Shown: positions 23,783 through 33,462 of the stretch, one piece after another
How the letters are laid out: each line of letters begins with the position of its first letter
Position numbering within the stretch: position 1 is the first letter of the stretch
Source of the DNA: Catonella massiliensis
GTDB lineage: Bacteria > Bacillota > Clostridia > Lachnospirales > Lachnospiraceae
Length of the DNA stretch: 64,000 bases
Assembly (NCBI RefSeq): GCF_016651435.1
Contig: NZ_JAEPRJ010000001.1
Span: forward strand, 682,001 to 746,000
Direction of reading: 5' to 3'
Translations under genes and position numbers: made by a program
Notes under the pieces: model-generated
The model's database searches: none
What the model saw: the letters and a program-made list of their open reading frames with translations, nothing else
Told to the model about the DNA's origin: nothing

Positions 23783-23797
23783 ATATAAGGAGAAAAA

Positions 23798-24418
23798 TTG
23801 AGGTATTATATTTCAGATTTGCATTTTTTTCACGAAAAATTAAACGACGAAATGGACAACAGAGGCTTTAGAGATGTAGAAGAAATGCATAATTACATTA
23901 TAAACAGGTGGAATACCAGAGTAAATAAAAGGGACGAGGTCATCGTACTTGGAGACCTCTCTTATGGCAAAGCGGAAGAAACCAACGAACTCCTTAGCAG
24001 ACTAAACGGAAAGCTCTGCCTTATAAGGGGGAATCACGACAGTCTCTACCTTAAGAAAACAGCCTTTGATGAGAGCAGGTTTGAATGGATTAAGGATTAT
24101 ACTGAGCTAAAAGACAATAACAGAAAGATTGTGCTTTGCCATTATCCTATTATGTGTTACAATGGGCAGTACAGACTTAACACTGAGGGAAAGTCAAAGA
24201 CCTTTATGCTCTATGGGCATGTTCACGATACTCACGACCAGAGGCTTATAGAGGAATTTATAAGGATTACACGTGAAACCAAGTCCTGCTATAAGGACGG
24301 TACGGTTAAAAATATTCCCTGTAACATGATAAATTGTTTTTGCATGTATTCAGACTACACTCCCTGGACTTTGGACGAGTGGATATTGTACTGGAGAGAA
24401 AGAGGAACGGTTGAATAA
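23798..24418 (+). CDS. Calcineurin-like metallophosphoesterase
   Basis: 206 residues, TTG start with ATAAGGAG 6 bp upstream. Metal-binding motifs in order are [26 protein letters not shown] and YGHVHDTHD, the full phosphoesterase set. It belongs to the small soluble group whose members cleave phosphodiesters or dinucleotides; the substrate is unknown. Its stop overlaps the ispF start (TAATG). Confidence 0.87.
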   Translation: MRYYISDLHFFHEKLNDEMDNRGFRDVEEMHNYIINRWNTRVNKRDEVIVLGDLSYGKAEETNELLSRLNGKLCLIRGNHDSLYLKKTAFDESRFEWIKDYTELKDNNRKIVLCHYPIMCYNGQYRLNTEGKSKTFMLYGHVHDTHDQRLIEEFIRITRETKSCYKDGTVKNIPCNMINCFCMYSDYTPWTLDEWILYWRERGTVE

Positions 24419-24948
24419 TGAGAATAGGAAACGGATATGATGTACATAGGTTGGTAGAGGGCAGGAAGTTGATTCTCGGAGGTGTTCTGATACCCTTTGA
24501 AAAGGGGCTCCTTGGCCATTCTGATGCAGATGTGCTAACCCATGCCATTATGGATGCCCTGCTTGGGGCAGCGGCTGAGGGTGACATAGGCAGACATTTC
24601 CCGGATACAGACGAGAGATACAAGGATGTGGACAGCCTTAAGCTCCTTGCTGTAGTCGGTAAAATTATTGAAGATAAGCTATATGTAATAGAGAACATAG
24701 ATGCAACCATTATGGCAGAAAAGCCAAAGCTTGCGCCTTTCATACCCGATATGGTCAAAAACATAGCAAAGACCTTGGGGATAGAGGAAAGTCAGGTAAA
24801 TATCAAGGCTACCACAGAGGAAGGCCTTGGTTTTACAGGGACAGGTGAAGGGATGAAGGCACAGGCGGTGTGTCTTCTTAAAGAAGCTATCAATGAAGAT
24901 GATTATATGATGGGCGGCTGCGGCGGCTGTGGAGGGTGCAGCAGATAA
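24418..24948 (+). CDS. ispF: 2-C-methyl-D-erythritol 2,4-cyclodiphosphate synthase with Cys-Gly tail
   Basis: 176 residues. It forms the cyclodiphosphate ring of the MEP isoprenoid pathway as a trimer with zinc. Motifs are [14 protein letters not shown] (Asp and His ligands), [30 protein letters not shown] and, near the end, [16 protein letters not shown]. The enzyme core should end near residue 160; here about 15 more residues, [17 protein letters not shown], add three regularly spaced cysteines. The tail could bind metal or be incidental. It is coupled to genes on both sides by TAATG overlaps. Confidence 0.95.
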   Translation: MRIGNGYDVHRLVEGRKLILGGVLIPFEKGLLGHSDADVLTHAIMDALLGAAAEGDIGRHFPDTDERYKDVDSLKLLAVVGKIIEDKLYVIENIDATIMAEKPKLAPFIPDMVKNIAKTLGIEESQVNIKATTEEGLGFTGTGEGMKAQAVCLLKEAINEDDYMMGGCGGCGGCSR

Positions 24949-25631
24949 TGGGATTTATTAGATTTTTTAAGGAAGAATATGCTGCCATACTTCAAAGAGA
25001 TCCTGCCATCAAATCAAAGTATGAGATCCTGCTTTACCCGGGATTTAGGATAATGGTGAGGTATCGCATTGCTCATAAGCTTTACTTAAAAGGACATTTT
25101 TTTCTTGCCAGGAAGATAATGCAAAAAGGGGCTGACAAGACGGGTATAGATATCCATCCGGGTGCAACCATAGGAAGTAACTTTTTCATAGACCATGGCA
25201 TAGGGGTTGTAATCGGAGAGACTGCCGTAATCGGTAATGACTGTACCCTTTATCAGGGAGTTACCCTTGGTGGTACGGGAAAGCAGACAGGAAAGAGGCA
25301 TCCTACCATAGGCAACAATGTGATGATAAGTGCAGGAGCGAAGGTGCTTGGCAATATTACCATTGGAGATAACACTAAGATAGGTGCGGGAAGTGTGGTG
25401 CTTAAGGATATCCCGACTAATTCTACAGTTGTAGGAGTACCAGGTAGAATAGTTAAGCGAAATAATATCAAGTGCGAGCAGATTGATCTTGACCAGATTC
25501 ATTTTCCGGATCCGGTGCTTAGGGATATTACAGCCTTAAGAGAAGAGAATAAGAAGCTTAGAAAGAAGCTGGATAAGCTTACTAAGAGATTTGATGAATA
25601 TACGAAGGGAAGAGAAGATGAAAATACATAA
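24948..25631 (+). CDS. cysE: Serine O-acetyltransferase
   Basis: 227 residues from the ATG at 24948 (overlapping the ispF stop; GGAGGGTG upstream). It acetylates L-serine with acetyl-CoA in the first step of cysteine synthesis. The left-handed beta-helix hexapeptide repeats run about 65-170, with DHGIGVVIGETAVIG and TLGGTGKQTGKRHP carrying the catalytic His and substrate loop. It is the short bacterial form with a brief N-terminal helical region, and it ends with a 40-residue Lys/Glu-rich coiled coil (LREENKKLRKKLDKLTKRF). cysS follows with a 14-bp overlap. Confidence 0.93.
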   Translation: MGFIRFFKEEYAAILQRDPAIKSKYEILLYPGFRIMVRYRIAHKLYLKGHFFLARKIMQKGADKTGIDIHPGATIGSNFFIDHGIGVVIGETAVIGNDCTLYQGVTLGGTGKQTGKRHPTIGNNVMISAGAKVLGNITIGDNTKIGAGSVVLKDIPTNSTVVGVPGRIVKRNNIKCEQIDLDQIHFPDPVLRDITALREENKKLRKKLDKLTKRFDEYTKGREDENT

Positions 25632-27015
25632 TACACTTACAAACAAAGAAGAGGAATTTACACCGATTGAGCCTGGTAAGGTAAAGATGTATGTCTGCGG
25701 TCCTACAGTGTATAACTTTATGCATATAGGAAATGCAAGACCTATTATTATCTTTGACACTATCCGCAGATATTTTAAGTACAAGGGATATGATGTAAAC
25801 TATGTGTCTAATTTTACTGATGTGGACGACAAGATAATAAAGCGTGCCAACGAAGAGGGTGTAAGTGCATCAGAGATATCAGAGAGATATATTAAAGAAG
25901 CAAAGACTGACATGGAAGGCTTAAATGTGCTTCCTGCTACCAAGAATCCAAAGGCTACCGAAGAGATAGACGGTATGATAGAAATGATAGAGGAGCTCAT
26001 TAAAAAAGGCTATGCTTATGCTAAAAACGGAAGTGTATACTTTAGAACCAGAAGTTTTAAGTCTTATGGCAAGCTATCAAACAAGAATATAGATGACCTT
26101 GAGGCAGGCGCGAGGATTGCCATCAATGATGAAAAAGAAGATCCTCTAGACTTCGTACTCTGGAAGCCAAAGAAGGAGGGAGAGCCTTTTTGGGTATCAC
26201 CTTGGGGTGAAGGAAGACCGGGCTGGCATATAGAATGCTCTGTGATGAGCAAGAAGTACCTTGGTGAGCAGATAGACATCCATGCAGGTGGAGAAGACCT
26301 TATCTTCCCTCACCATGAGAATGAAATAGCCCAGAGTGAAGCTGCAAACGGAAAAGGTTTTGCTAAGTACTGGATGCACAACGGTTATCTTAGGATAAAC
26401 AACGAGAAGATGAGTAAGTCTCTCGGAAACTTCATTACCATAAGGGATGTAAGCAAGGAATACGACCTTGGTGTGCTTAGGTTCTTTATGCTTGGTGCTC
26501 ACTACAGAGGACCTATCAACTTCAGCCACGAGCTTATGGAGGCGGCTAAGACAGGGCTTGAGAGGATTACAAATGCGGTATCAAACCTTGATTTCCTCCT
26601 TGAAAATGCTGTATTAAGAGAGCTAACTGAGGAAGAAAAGGAAATTAAAGAGAAGGCCTTAGCTTTCAAAAAGGACTTTGAAGCAGCCATGGAGGATGAC
26701 TTTAATACTGCTGACGCTGTGTCAGCTATATTTAACCTTGTAAAGCTTGCTAACTCTGAGATAAGCGCAGAGTCTTCGGCAGAACTTATCAAAGAGGTAA
26801 GAGAAATAATAGTGCTTTTATCAGATGTACTTGGATTAAAGGTGGTAAAGCAAAAGGAGATTCTTGATGAGGAAATCGAGGCTCTCATCAAAGAGAGAAC
26901 TGAGTCAAGAAAGGCAAAAAACTTTGCCAGAGCAGATAAGATAAGAGATATACTTACATCAAAGGGTATAGTTTTGGAAGATACCAGAGAGGGTGTTAAG
27001 TGGAAAAGGATATAG
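25618..27015 (+). CDS. cysS: Cysteinyl-tRNA synthetase
   Basis: 465 residues from the ATG at 25618, after GAAGGGAAGAG. It charges tRNA-Cys. The class I signatures are present: HIGNARP near residue 37 (HIGH), the zinc site with Cys in VCGPTVYN, Cys in WHIECS and HHENE, and KMSKSLGN near residue 266. The C-terminal helical anticodon domain contains ERTESRKAKNFARADKIRD. The 3' end overlaps mrnC by 16 bp. Order cysE-cysS-mrnC-rlmB is the Firmicute standard. Confidence 0.96.
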   Translation: MKIHNTLTNKEEEFTPIEPGKVKMYVCGPTVYNFMHIGNARPIIIFDTIRRYFKYKGYDVNYVSNFTDVDDKIIKRANEEGVSASEISERYIKEAKTDMEGLNVLPATKNPKATEEIDGMIEMIEELIKKGYAYAKNGSVYFRTRSFKSYGKLSNKNIDDLEAGARIAINDEKEDPLDFVLWKPKKEGEPFWVSPWGEGRPGWHIECSVMSKKYLGEQIDIHAGGEDLIFPHHENEIAQSEAANGKGFAKYWMHNGYLRINNEKMSKSLGNFITIRDVSKEYDLGVLRFFMLGAHYRGPINFSHELMEAAKTGLERITNAVSNLDFLLENAVLRELTEEEKEIKEKALAFKKDFEAAMEDDFNTADAVSAIFNLVKLANSEISAESSAELIKEVREIIVLLSDVLGLKVVKQKEILDEEIEALIKERTESRKAKNFARADKIRDILTSKGIVLEDTREGVKWKRI

Positions 27016-27443
27016 ATATATCGGTACTTTCAGTAAGTGGGATTGAAGGCTTTTTTAATATTAAAGACAAGGATATAAGGAGTTTTTCGCCCCTTACTCT
27101 TGCCTACATAGGCGATGCCATTTACGAGGTTGTGATTCGTACTATAATTGTAGAAAAAGGAAATGCCCCTGTCAATAAGCTTCACCACAAGGCAAGCTCT
27201 CTTGTCAAGGCGACTGCGCAAAAAGAGTCTATGGAAATCATCCTGCCACTCCTAAGCAGCGAGGAAGAGGCTGTGTTTAAGCGTGGAAGAAATGCAAAGT
27301 CTTATACCTCTGCTAAAAACGCCAGTATCATAGACTATAGAATAGCTACAGGCTTTGAGGCTTTGATGGGATATCTTTATCTTACAGGTAAAAATGAGAG
27401 AATGCTTGAACTAATAAAGGCAGGCGCGGGTTCAAGACTATGA
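27000..27443 (+). CDS. mrnC: Mini-ribonuclease III
   Basis: 147 residues, GTG start inside the 3' end of cysS. It is the RNase III catalytic domain without a dsRNA-binding domain; it trims 23S rRNA ends. The signature LAYIGDAIYEVVIR provides the Asp of the metal site and a later ATGFEALMGYLYLTGK supplies the second Glu. HHKASSLVKATAQ and KRGRNAKSYTSAKN are conserved surface segments. Confidence 0.92.
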   Translation: MEKDIDISVLSVSGIEGFFNIKDKDIRSFSPLTLAYIGDAIYEVVIRTIIVEKGNAPVNKLHHKASSLVKATAQKESMEIILPLLSSEEEAVFKRGRNAKSYTSAKNASIIDYRIATGFEALMGYLYLTGKNERMLELIKAGAGSRL

Positions 27444-27524
27444 AGATATTAGGCTTATAGCTTACTGAATTTAAGGATTTATTGCAAATAATTATGAAAC
27501 TGTGCTTTTTGCTAAAGGAGAAAA

Positions 27525-28295
27525 ATGAAAGAGAAATATAATGATAACGAGGAAACAAGCCTTGTTATTTATGGTAGAAATGCTGTACTTGAAGCCTTTA
27601 GGTCAGATAGGACAATAGACAGGCTCTATGTACAGGAGGGAGTAGCAGATGGAACCCTGCAGTCCATACTAAGGGCAGCCAAAAAGACTGATACCATTAT
27701 TAGCTTTGTAAGCAAAGACAGGCTTAATAAGTATGCTGAGGGAGATAAGCATCAGGGAGTTGTAGCTATGGCCGCAGCCTATGACTATGCAGAGGTTGAT
27801 GACATCCTTAACGCCGCAAGTAAAAAGGGAGAGCCTCCTTTCATCATAGTTCTTGATGATATAGAAGATCCACACAACCTTGGAGCCATAATAAGAACAG
27901 CCAATCAGGCGGGTGCTCACGGGGTTATCATTCCAAAGAGACATGCTGTGGGGCTTACTGCCACTGTGGCAAGGACCTCAGCAGGAGCCATCAATTATAC
28001 ACCTGTAGCCAAGGTGACGAATATCAGCCGTACCATAGATGAACTTAAAGAAAAGGGAATCTGGTTTGCCTGTGCGGATATGTCAGGAGAACTTATGTAT
28101 AACTGTAACCTCACGGGAGCTATAGGACTTGTTATAGGCTCTGAGGGAAGCGGAGTAAGCAGGCTTGTTAAGGAAAAATGCGACTTTGTAGTAAGAGTAC
28201 CTATGTTTGGACAGATTGATTCCTTAAATGCTTCAGTCGCGGCAGGAGTACTTGCATACGAGATAGTAAGGCAGAGACTTAATACAAATAAATAA
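27525..28295 (+). CDS. rlmB: 23S rRNA (guanosine-2'-O-)-methyltransferase RlmB
   Basis: 256 residues, SPOUT (TrmH) fold. It methylates the 2'-O of G2251 in 23S rRNA using SAM. The N-terminal substrate-binding part starts VIYGRNAVLEAF; the knot motifs are LDDIEDPHNLGAIIRTANQAGAHGVI, VIGSEGSGVSRLV and VPMFGQIDSLNASVAAGVLAYE. AAAGGAGAAAA precedes the ATG. The 80-bp gap after mrnC shows no clear hairpin. Confidence 0.93.
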   Translation: MKEKYNDNEETSLVIYGRNAVLEAFRSDRTIDRLYVQEGVADGTLQSILRAAKKTDTIISFVSKDRLNKYAEGDKHQGVVAMAAAYDYAEVDDILNAASKKGEPPFIIVLDDIEDPHNLGAIIRTANQAGAHGVIIPKRHAVGLTATVARTSAGAINYTPVAKVTNISRTIDELKEKGIWFACADMSGELMYNCNLTGAIGLVIGSEGSGVSRLVKEKCDFVVRVPMFGQIDSLNASVAAGVLAYEIVRQRLNTNK

Positions 28296-28313
28296 TGGGG
28301 ATAATTTTAGTAT

Positions 28314-28931
28314 ATGAATTTTGAAAAATTCACAGACGAGGAGCTCTGTGAGAAGGCAAAAGAGGGAGATGTAGAGGCTGAGAGCTATCTTATAAACAAA
28401 TATAAGAATCTGGTAAGGGGTAAGGCTAAAACCCTGTATCTGCTTGGAGGAGACAGGGAAGACCTGATACAGGAGGGGATGATAGGACTTTTTATTGCGG
28501 TAAGAGATTTTGACAAGTCAAAGAATGCCATGTTTTCAACCTTTGCCAATATGGTCTGCGAACGAAGGATGTATAATGCAATAAAGGCAGGGCAGGCAGG
28601 TAAAAACCGACCTCTTAACACCTATATTTCGCTATATGCTGGGCAGGCTTCAGGAGAGGATGCAGATGATATAAAGCTCATCAACAATCTCCGTGCAAGC
28701 AGTCTCTTTGAGCCTGAGGGCTTTGTGGTAGACAAGGAAAATACAATATTTTTACTTGAGAAGCTTAGCGAGTCCCTATCAAAGCTTGAGGAAGAGGTGC
28801 TTGACTTCTATCTGTCAGGGAAGGACTATGTGGAGATAGCAGAAGCTCTTGAGAGAAGTCCTAAGTCCATAGACAATGCGCTTGTAAGGATAAAAGCCAA
28901 GTTTAAGAATATAATTGAAAGCGAGAAATAG
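28314..28931 (+). CDS. sigH: RNA polymerase sigma factor, SigH type
   Basis: 205 residues with region 2 (DREDLIQEGMIGLFIAVRDFDKSKNAMFSTF split across the core-binding helix) and region 4 (KLSKLEEEVLDFYLSGKDYVEIAEAL, then SPKSIDNALVRIKAKF). In Bacillus and Clostridia SigH drives early sporulation and post-exponential genes. Identification as SigH rests on these motifs plus its place after rlmB in the conserved block. No other sporulation gene is in the window, so the organism may use it for another stationary-phase programme. Confidence 0.88.
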   Translation: MNFEKFTDEELCEKAKEGDVEAESYLINKYKNLVRGKAKTLYLLGGDREDLIQEGMIGLFIAVRDFDKSKNAMFSTFANMVCERRMYNAIKAGQAGKNRPLNTYISLYAGQASGEDADDIKLINNLRASSLFEPEGFVVDKENTIFLLEKLSESLSKLEEEVLDFYLSGKDYVEIAEALERSPKSIDNALVRIKAKFKNIIESEK

Positions 28932-28945
28932 GAGAAGCTTATTTG

Positions 28946-29785
28946 ATGAGTGACAAGTTTACTATAAAGCTAAATGACTTAAATCTAAAGCAGATAGCTG
29001 ATTCAGGCCAGATATTTAGGATGAATGAAGAAGAGGAAGGGCTGTACAGGGTTTGGTTTAGAGAATATACTACTCTTGTAGAAGAAAAAGACGGAAGCTT
29101 TGTATTTCACTGCGGTGAGGAAGAATTTAACAAAGTATGGTATGACTATTTTGATTTGGGACTGGACTATGCTAAAGTCAAGGCCCTGGTGGACGTGGAG
29201 GATGAATACTTAAAGACTGCTATTAAGCATGGCTATGGGATAAGGATACTAAGACAGGACCTTTGGGAGATAATTATTTCTTTTATAGTTTCACAGAATA
29301 ACAACATTCCCCGTATAAAAAACAGCATTGCAAAGCTGTGTGCCTTAACAAAAGACGGAAGCTTTCCCTCTGCCACTGTTTTAAGTCAGGTGTCTGTGGA
29401 GGAGTTACATTCTTATGGTCTGGGTTACAGGGATGAATATATACATAGACTTGCTCTTAAGACAGTAAAGGGGGAGTTTGTGCCTGAAAGCCTTATAGGT
29501 CTTTCTTATGAGGAGGCAAAGAAGGCACTTATGGCAGAGCATGGCATAGGCAAAAAGGTGGCTGACTGTATCTGTGTTTTTGGACTTCATCACCTGGATG
29601 CCTTCCCTATAGATACCCATGTAAAACAGATACTTGCAGCACATTATAAAGACGGCTTTCCTTTTCATAGATATGAAGGCTATGCCGCTATCATGCAGCA
29701 GTATATGTTCTACCATGACCTCTTAAATTCTAAAAAAGCTGCAAAAACAAGCCCACAGAAGGTAAAGAAAACAAAATCCAAATAA
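28946..29785 (+). CDS. 8-oxoguanine DNA glycosylase, OGG type
   Basis: 279 residues from the ATG at 28946 (TAGGAGA upstream; TTG three bases earlier is possible). It is a bifunctional glycosylase/lyase that removes 8-oxoG. The N-terminal domain (SGQIFRMNEEEEG) matches OGG_N; the helix-hairpin-helix GIGKKVADCICVFGL carries the catalytic Lys, and the Gly/Pro-Asp loop is HLDAFPIDTHVKQ. FIVSQNNNIPRIKNSI is the conserved interdomain helix. The tail is a Lys-rich stretch after residue 260. Confidence 0.88.
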   Translation: MSDKFTIKLNDLNLKQIADSGQIFRMNEEEEGLYRVWFREYTTLVEEKDGSFVFHCGEEEFNKVWYDYFDLGLDYAKVKALVDVEDEYLKTAIKHGYGIRILRQDLWEIIISFIVSQNNNIPRIKNSIAKLCALTKDGSFPSATVLSQVSVEELHSYGLGYRDEYIHRLALKTVKGEFVPESLIGLSYEEAKKALMAEHGIGKKVADCICVFGLHHLDAFPIDTHVKQILAAHYKDGFPFHRYEGYAAIMQQYMFYHDLLNSKKAAKTSPQKVKKTKSK

Positions 29786-29816
29786 GATATACCGCCTGTG
29801 GGAGATGAAATTATGT

Positions 29817-30545
29817 CTAGCACCAACCGCCATCAAGAGAAATAATCTGACCGGTTAGATAATCATTTCCTGTGGCAAGACTATAGGTAAGTTCGGCTAC
29901 TTCTTCGGGACTTCCAAGTCTTGACGTAGGAATTTCGTCTATAAGGGAGGCAAGTTCATTAGAGTCTAAAAAGCTGTTCATTTCTGTATCTATGGCTCCA
30001 CAGGCTATGGCATTTACCTGTATATTGCTTGGAGCAAGCTCTTTTGCAAGAGCCTTGGTAAAGGAGTTCATCCCACCCTTGCTTGCGGAGTAGGCAACCT
30101 CCATAGATGCTCCTACATTCCCCCAAACAGAAGAAATATTTATTATTTTACCTGCACTTTTTCTAACCATGTCAGGAATGACAAGGCTTGAGAGATTGTA
30201 TAGAGAGGTAAGGTTGGTGTTTATTACCTCATTCCATTCATTAGGCTTCATATCTGAAAGCAGTCCTATATGAGATATTCCTGCATTGTTTACCAGTATG
30301 TCTACGCTTCCAAGAGTATTTTTTATTCCAGCTACAAAATCCTTACAAAACTCATAATTTCCCACATCGCCCTGGCCCACTAGCACTGGCACACCAAACG
30401 AAATGAGATAATCTTTGGTTTCTTCAAGTTCATCTTTAGATTTGTTTGCATTTATTGCTATCTTATATCCCTCTTTTGCAAATCTTGTGGCAATTGCCCT
30501 GCCTATTCCCCTGCCTGAGCCGCTTATAAGTACAGTCTTATTCAT
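29817..30545 (-). CDS. Short-chain dehydrogenase/reductase, FabG-like
   Basis: 242 residues with a Rossmann NAD(P) site (LISGSGRGIGRAIATRFA), NNAGISHIG, active-site Ser and Tyr-Lys (INISSVWG, YSASKGG) and a C-terminal DGGWC. It could be 3-oxoacyl-ACP reductase or the closely related EF-P 5-aminopentanone reductase (YmfI); no fatty-acid gene is adjacent, so the second is quite possible. It converges on the glycosylase gene with 31 bp between stops and is divergent from the gene at 30696. Confidence 0.85.
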   Translation of the reverse strand: MNKTVLISGSGRGIGRAIATRFAKEGYKIAINANKSKDELEETKDYLISFGVPVLVGQGDVGNYEFCKDFVAGIKNTLGSVDILVNNAGISHIGLLSDMKPNEWNEVINTNLTSLYNLSSLVIPDMVRKSAGKIINISSVWGNVGASMEVAYSASKGGMNSFTKALAKELAPSNIQVNAIACGAIDTEMNSFLDSNELASLIDEIPTSRLGSPEEVAELTYSLATGNDYLTGQIISLDGGWC

Positions 30546-30695
30546 CCTTCCTCCAAACTATTCCATAATTTTTTTTGACTCCATGTTATCAATAATTTTG
30601 TAACTGTGCAAGTTTGTAGTGAAAATAGAAGAAATTTATGTTATACTCTTAGACGGGGAATTCTTTCTCACATATTAACTTGTAGGGAGGAGACT

Positions 30696-32624
30696 ATGAA
30701 AAATAAATTATTTGTTGTAGCGTTAAGTGCCGCAGTAGGCATATCGACTTTATTTAGTACAGAGGCAATAGCGGCTGCTAAGAACTACCTCTATACATCT
30801 AAGAAGCCTGTCACAAAGAAGATCATCTATGTGGGAGGAGACAGTGTAAAGCTAAAGTACAATATCGGCGGTAAGACCAAGGGTATTAAAGGTACTTGGA
30901 AGTCGGATAATAAAGGCAGGGTTACGGTAAGTAAGAATGGCAGCTGCAAGGCTGTAGGTAACGGAAAGGCCACAGTCAGCTTCAGATATAAACTGGGAAA
31001 GAAAACCTATACCCTAAGGTGCAAGTTTACAGCTGAGACAAAGGCAGGAGAAGTTAGTCTTATCAATTCAGCAGGAACAACTGATGATGTCGAGGTGGAA
31101 AGCGGTTCTACCTATAGGTTTAAGTCTAAAATCACCCCTGTGGATGAGGCGCTTGAGATAAACGAAGGCATTAAGTCAACTGACAAGGTGTTCTATCAGC
31201 TTTTTGCGGATGAAAACGCTGAGACTAAGTCAAACCTTGGAACCATAGACAATAACGGCATCTTTACAGCCGGGGATAAATCAGGAACCTTGTATGTGAG
31301 GGCTTCTGCAAAGAAAAGTAAAAATTCTGGTGATAATGTTGTAAGCGATTTAATTAAGATTAACATCACAGGCGGCTCTAAGAGTGATGATACAAAGAAG
31401 GATGACAATACTTCCGCTAGTAATAATGTGAATGGAAAGCCTGCAAGGATTGAACTTTCTACCAGTGCTATTGTAAGGGATATGACTGTCCAAAACGGTG
31501 TATTATTCGCAGATGTATATTTTAAGGTCATAGATGATAAGGGAAAAGAAATTACTGCAAGCCCCGACATTCTTAATGAGAGATTTAGCGTAACCTGGAA
31601 GGGAGACAGCGTTTCGGTAAATGAAGCAGGCAAGGTAACGCTGATTTTCCCTTCCAATATACCGAACCAGCCTACGCCAATTGGATCCTCGGGAGAGCTT
31701 AAAATAAGCTATAAAAATGCTGACAACAGCGAGATTAGTGCTACACAGATTGTTAGAGTTGTACCGCCATCATTTATTATGTCTGCTGAGTTCAAGGGTA
31801 TTTACAGATGTGTATACAGAAATACTGTAACATCTTCGGGTATATTTTACGAGCCTGTGGTTGACAAAGATGTAACAAAGCTTAAAAGCGGTGATGTAAT
31901 CAGGGACTTTGGGAGCAATGTCTGGGTAAACATGAATCCAGACAGTTATTATCTGCTTATCAAGGTATCAGACAACTACGGTAACAATATCAATACAATG
32001 GGGCTTAAGGATACTAAGCTTTCTGTGTCTGCAACAGGAAGTGCCTTAGTAAGTGTCGATACTGTACTTGAAAATGGTGTTGAAACCAAGGAATCAATTA
32101 GGCCTATAACAGTTGACGGTGTAAGTTATCTGACCTATCCTTTAAGTGCAGGTACTGTTAAGTCCGGAGATATAAACATAACCATACAGGGTGGCTCTGT
32201 AAGGCAGGTCATAAAGAAAACTATAACTGATGGAAGTACTTTAAGTATATTCTACTTCACCGGTAACAATAATTACTTAGGTCAGGATAACATTGTGCCT
32301 TATGCCCTTTATACAAGCAGTGGGGCAGCAATAAAAGACTACAATTCAGTCCTTTATTACCTTGGACTTACAGATCAGTTCAATCAGGGAGTGATTATCC
32401 TTCCTACTGACTCAAAGGTTATGTCCTCTTCTAAGGGCTCAACTTTTACGATAAGAAAAAATGCTGTTACCGGGGAGGCTGAGATTCACTATCAGCCAAA
32501 TCCGAATGTACTTATAAACGGAAATGTAATGCAGGATTTTGGCACGGATGAAATCACGGTATTAAAGGGCTTTGGACCAAATCTTGAGAAAAAATTACAA
32601 CTGGTTGTTACCAGAAAGAGGTAG
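30696..32624 (+). CDS. Exported protein with bacterial Ig-like domain
   Basis: 642 residues from the ATG at 30696, with GGGAGG 7 bp upstream. It has a signal peptide (MKNKLFVVALSAAVGISTLF to about AIAAAK). A BIG2-like domain occupies about 25-110 (IIYVGGDSVKLKYNIGG, GTWKSDNKGRVTVSKNGSCKAVGNGKATV). A Ser/Asp/Lys linker (about 235-250) and further beta-rich regions follow. There is no LPxTG and no C-terminal helix, so it is secreted or held by other contacts. It is coupled to the next envelope gene. Its function is unknown. Confidence 0.75.
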   Translation: MKNKLFVVALSAAVGISTLFSTEAIAAAKNYLYTSKKPVTKKIIYVGGDSVKLKYNIGGKTKGIKGTWKSDNKGRVTVSKNGSCKAVGNGKATVSFRYKLGKKTYTLRCKFTAETKAGEVSLINSAGTTDDVEVESGSTYRFKSKITPVDEALEINEGIKSTDKVFYQLFADENAETKSNLGTIDNNGIFTAGDKSGTLYVRASAKKSKNSGDNVVSDLIKINITGGSKSDDTKKDDNTSASNNVNGKPARIELSTSAIVRDMTVQNGVLFADVYFKVIDDKGKEITASPDILNERFSVTWKGDSVSVNEAGKVTLIFPSNIPNQPTPIGSSGELKISYKNADNSEISATQIVRVVPPSFIMSAEFKGIYRCVYRNTVTSSGIFYEPVVDKDVTKLKSGDVIRDFGSNVWVNMNPDSYYLLIKVSDNYGNNINTMGLKDTKLSVSATGSALVSVDTVLENGVETKESIRPITVDGVSYLTYPLSAGTVKSGDINITIQGGSVRQVIKKTITDGSTLSIFYFTGNNNYLGQDNIVPYALYTSSGAAIKDYNSVLYYLGLTDQFNQGVIILPTDSKVMSSSKGSTFTIRKNAVTGEAEIHYQPNPNVLINGNVMQDFGTDEITVLKGFGPNLEKKLQLVVTRKR

Positions 32625-32632
32625 TAAGGCGG

Positions 32633-33439
32633 ATGACTAAGAAAGTAGCAAAGATATTCGTGTTAACGACAATCATAATTATGTTGTTAATTATTGCTTT
32701 ATTACTTGTCTACATCTATAAGTTTAAGGATGCAGATAACGGGAGCGGAGAGAATGCAAACAATGTTAAGAAAGATATTAAAATAACTCAAACCACTCTG
32801 CTAAATAAAGCCCTGCCTGATGCAGACACCGAAGAGGTTATAAGAGGCATAATCTTCATAGGTGATAAGGAGGACAAGGATCTCATAAGTTCTGCTTATT
32901 TTGTAAACTTTGACAAACAGGAGAATAAAATCAGTTTTTATAGTTTCCCGGGAGACATGAAGTTTGAAGTCTCAAATGAGCTATACAAAGAGATATCCAC
33001 CTCGCTTGCAGATGTGCCACAGGTACTTACTTTGTCGTACCTGTATAAGTACAGTAAGAATAAGCAGGGGCTTAAGGCTGGGATGTTAATGCTTGAGGAC
33101 TACCTTGAACTGGGTATCTCACATTTTCTATTTCTAAGTGCAGAAGATGCTGACAAAGTATTCTACTTTAATACAAAGGGTGACTCTACGTTTTTACAGA
33201 CCTTCACAAACAGTGTTATAAACGGGGATAAAAATGCAAAGTCCGAATTTGTTAAAAGCCTGTATAACAGCAAGTTCACCGACATTAAAAAGAACACCTA
33301 TGTAAATATCTTAACCTCGCTCCAGAAAGTTAATCAAACTGATATAAAGTTTGTAACCTTGCAGGGGGAGAGATTTGATGGAGGTGTGATTATTAAGAAA
33401 GAAGATATAGTAAATATGCTGTCTTCGGGCAGTAAATAA
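32633..33439 (+). CDS. Membrane-anchored protein, possibly a divergent LytR-CpsA-Psr type
   Basis: 268 residues. An N-terminal basic stretch and one helix (about 9-29) precede an extracellular domain. The stretch ISFYSFPGDMKFEV resembles the 'isIPRDt.v' strand of LCP phosphotransferases, but the catalytic Arg and Asp of that motif are not conserved, so an inactive or unrelated relative is equally likely. It lies 8 bp after the preceding Ig-like protein, so the two are probably one operon. Confidence 0.55.
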   Translation: MTKKVAKIFVLTTIIIMLLIIALLLVYIYKFKDADNGSGENANNVKKDIKITQTTLLNKALPDADTEEVIRGIIFIGDKEDKDLISSAYFVNFDKQENKISFYSFPGDMKFEVSNELYKEISTSLADVPQVLTLSYLYKYSKNKQGLKAGMLMLEDYLELGISHFLFLSAEDADKVFYFNTKGDSTFLQTFTNSVINGDKNAKSEFVKSLYNSKFTDIKKNTYVNILTSLQKVNQTDIKFVTLQGERFDGGVIIKKEDIVNMLSSGSK

Positions 33440-33462
33440 AATTAGAGAGGTTGATTACTAAA

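Noticed and set aside
32633..33439. Firm assignment as an LCP phosphotransferase
   Set aside because: Only one strand resembles the family and the catalytic Arg/Asp residues are missing, so only a tentative note was kept.
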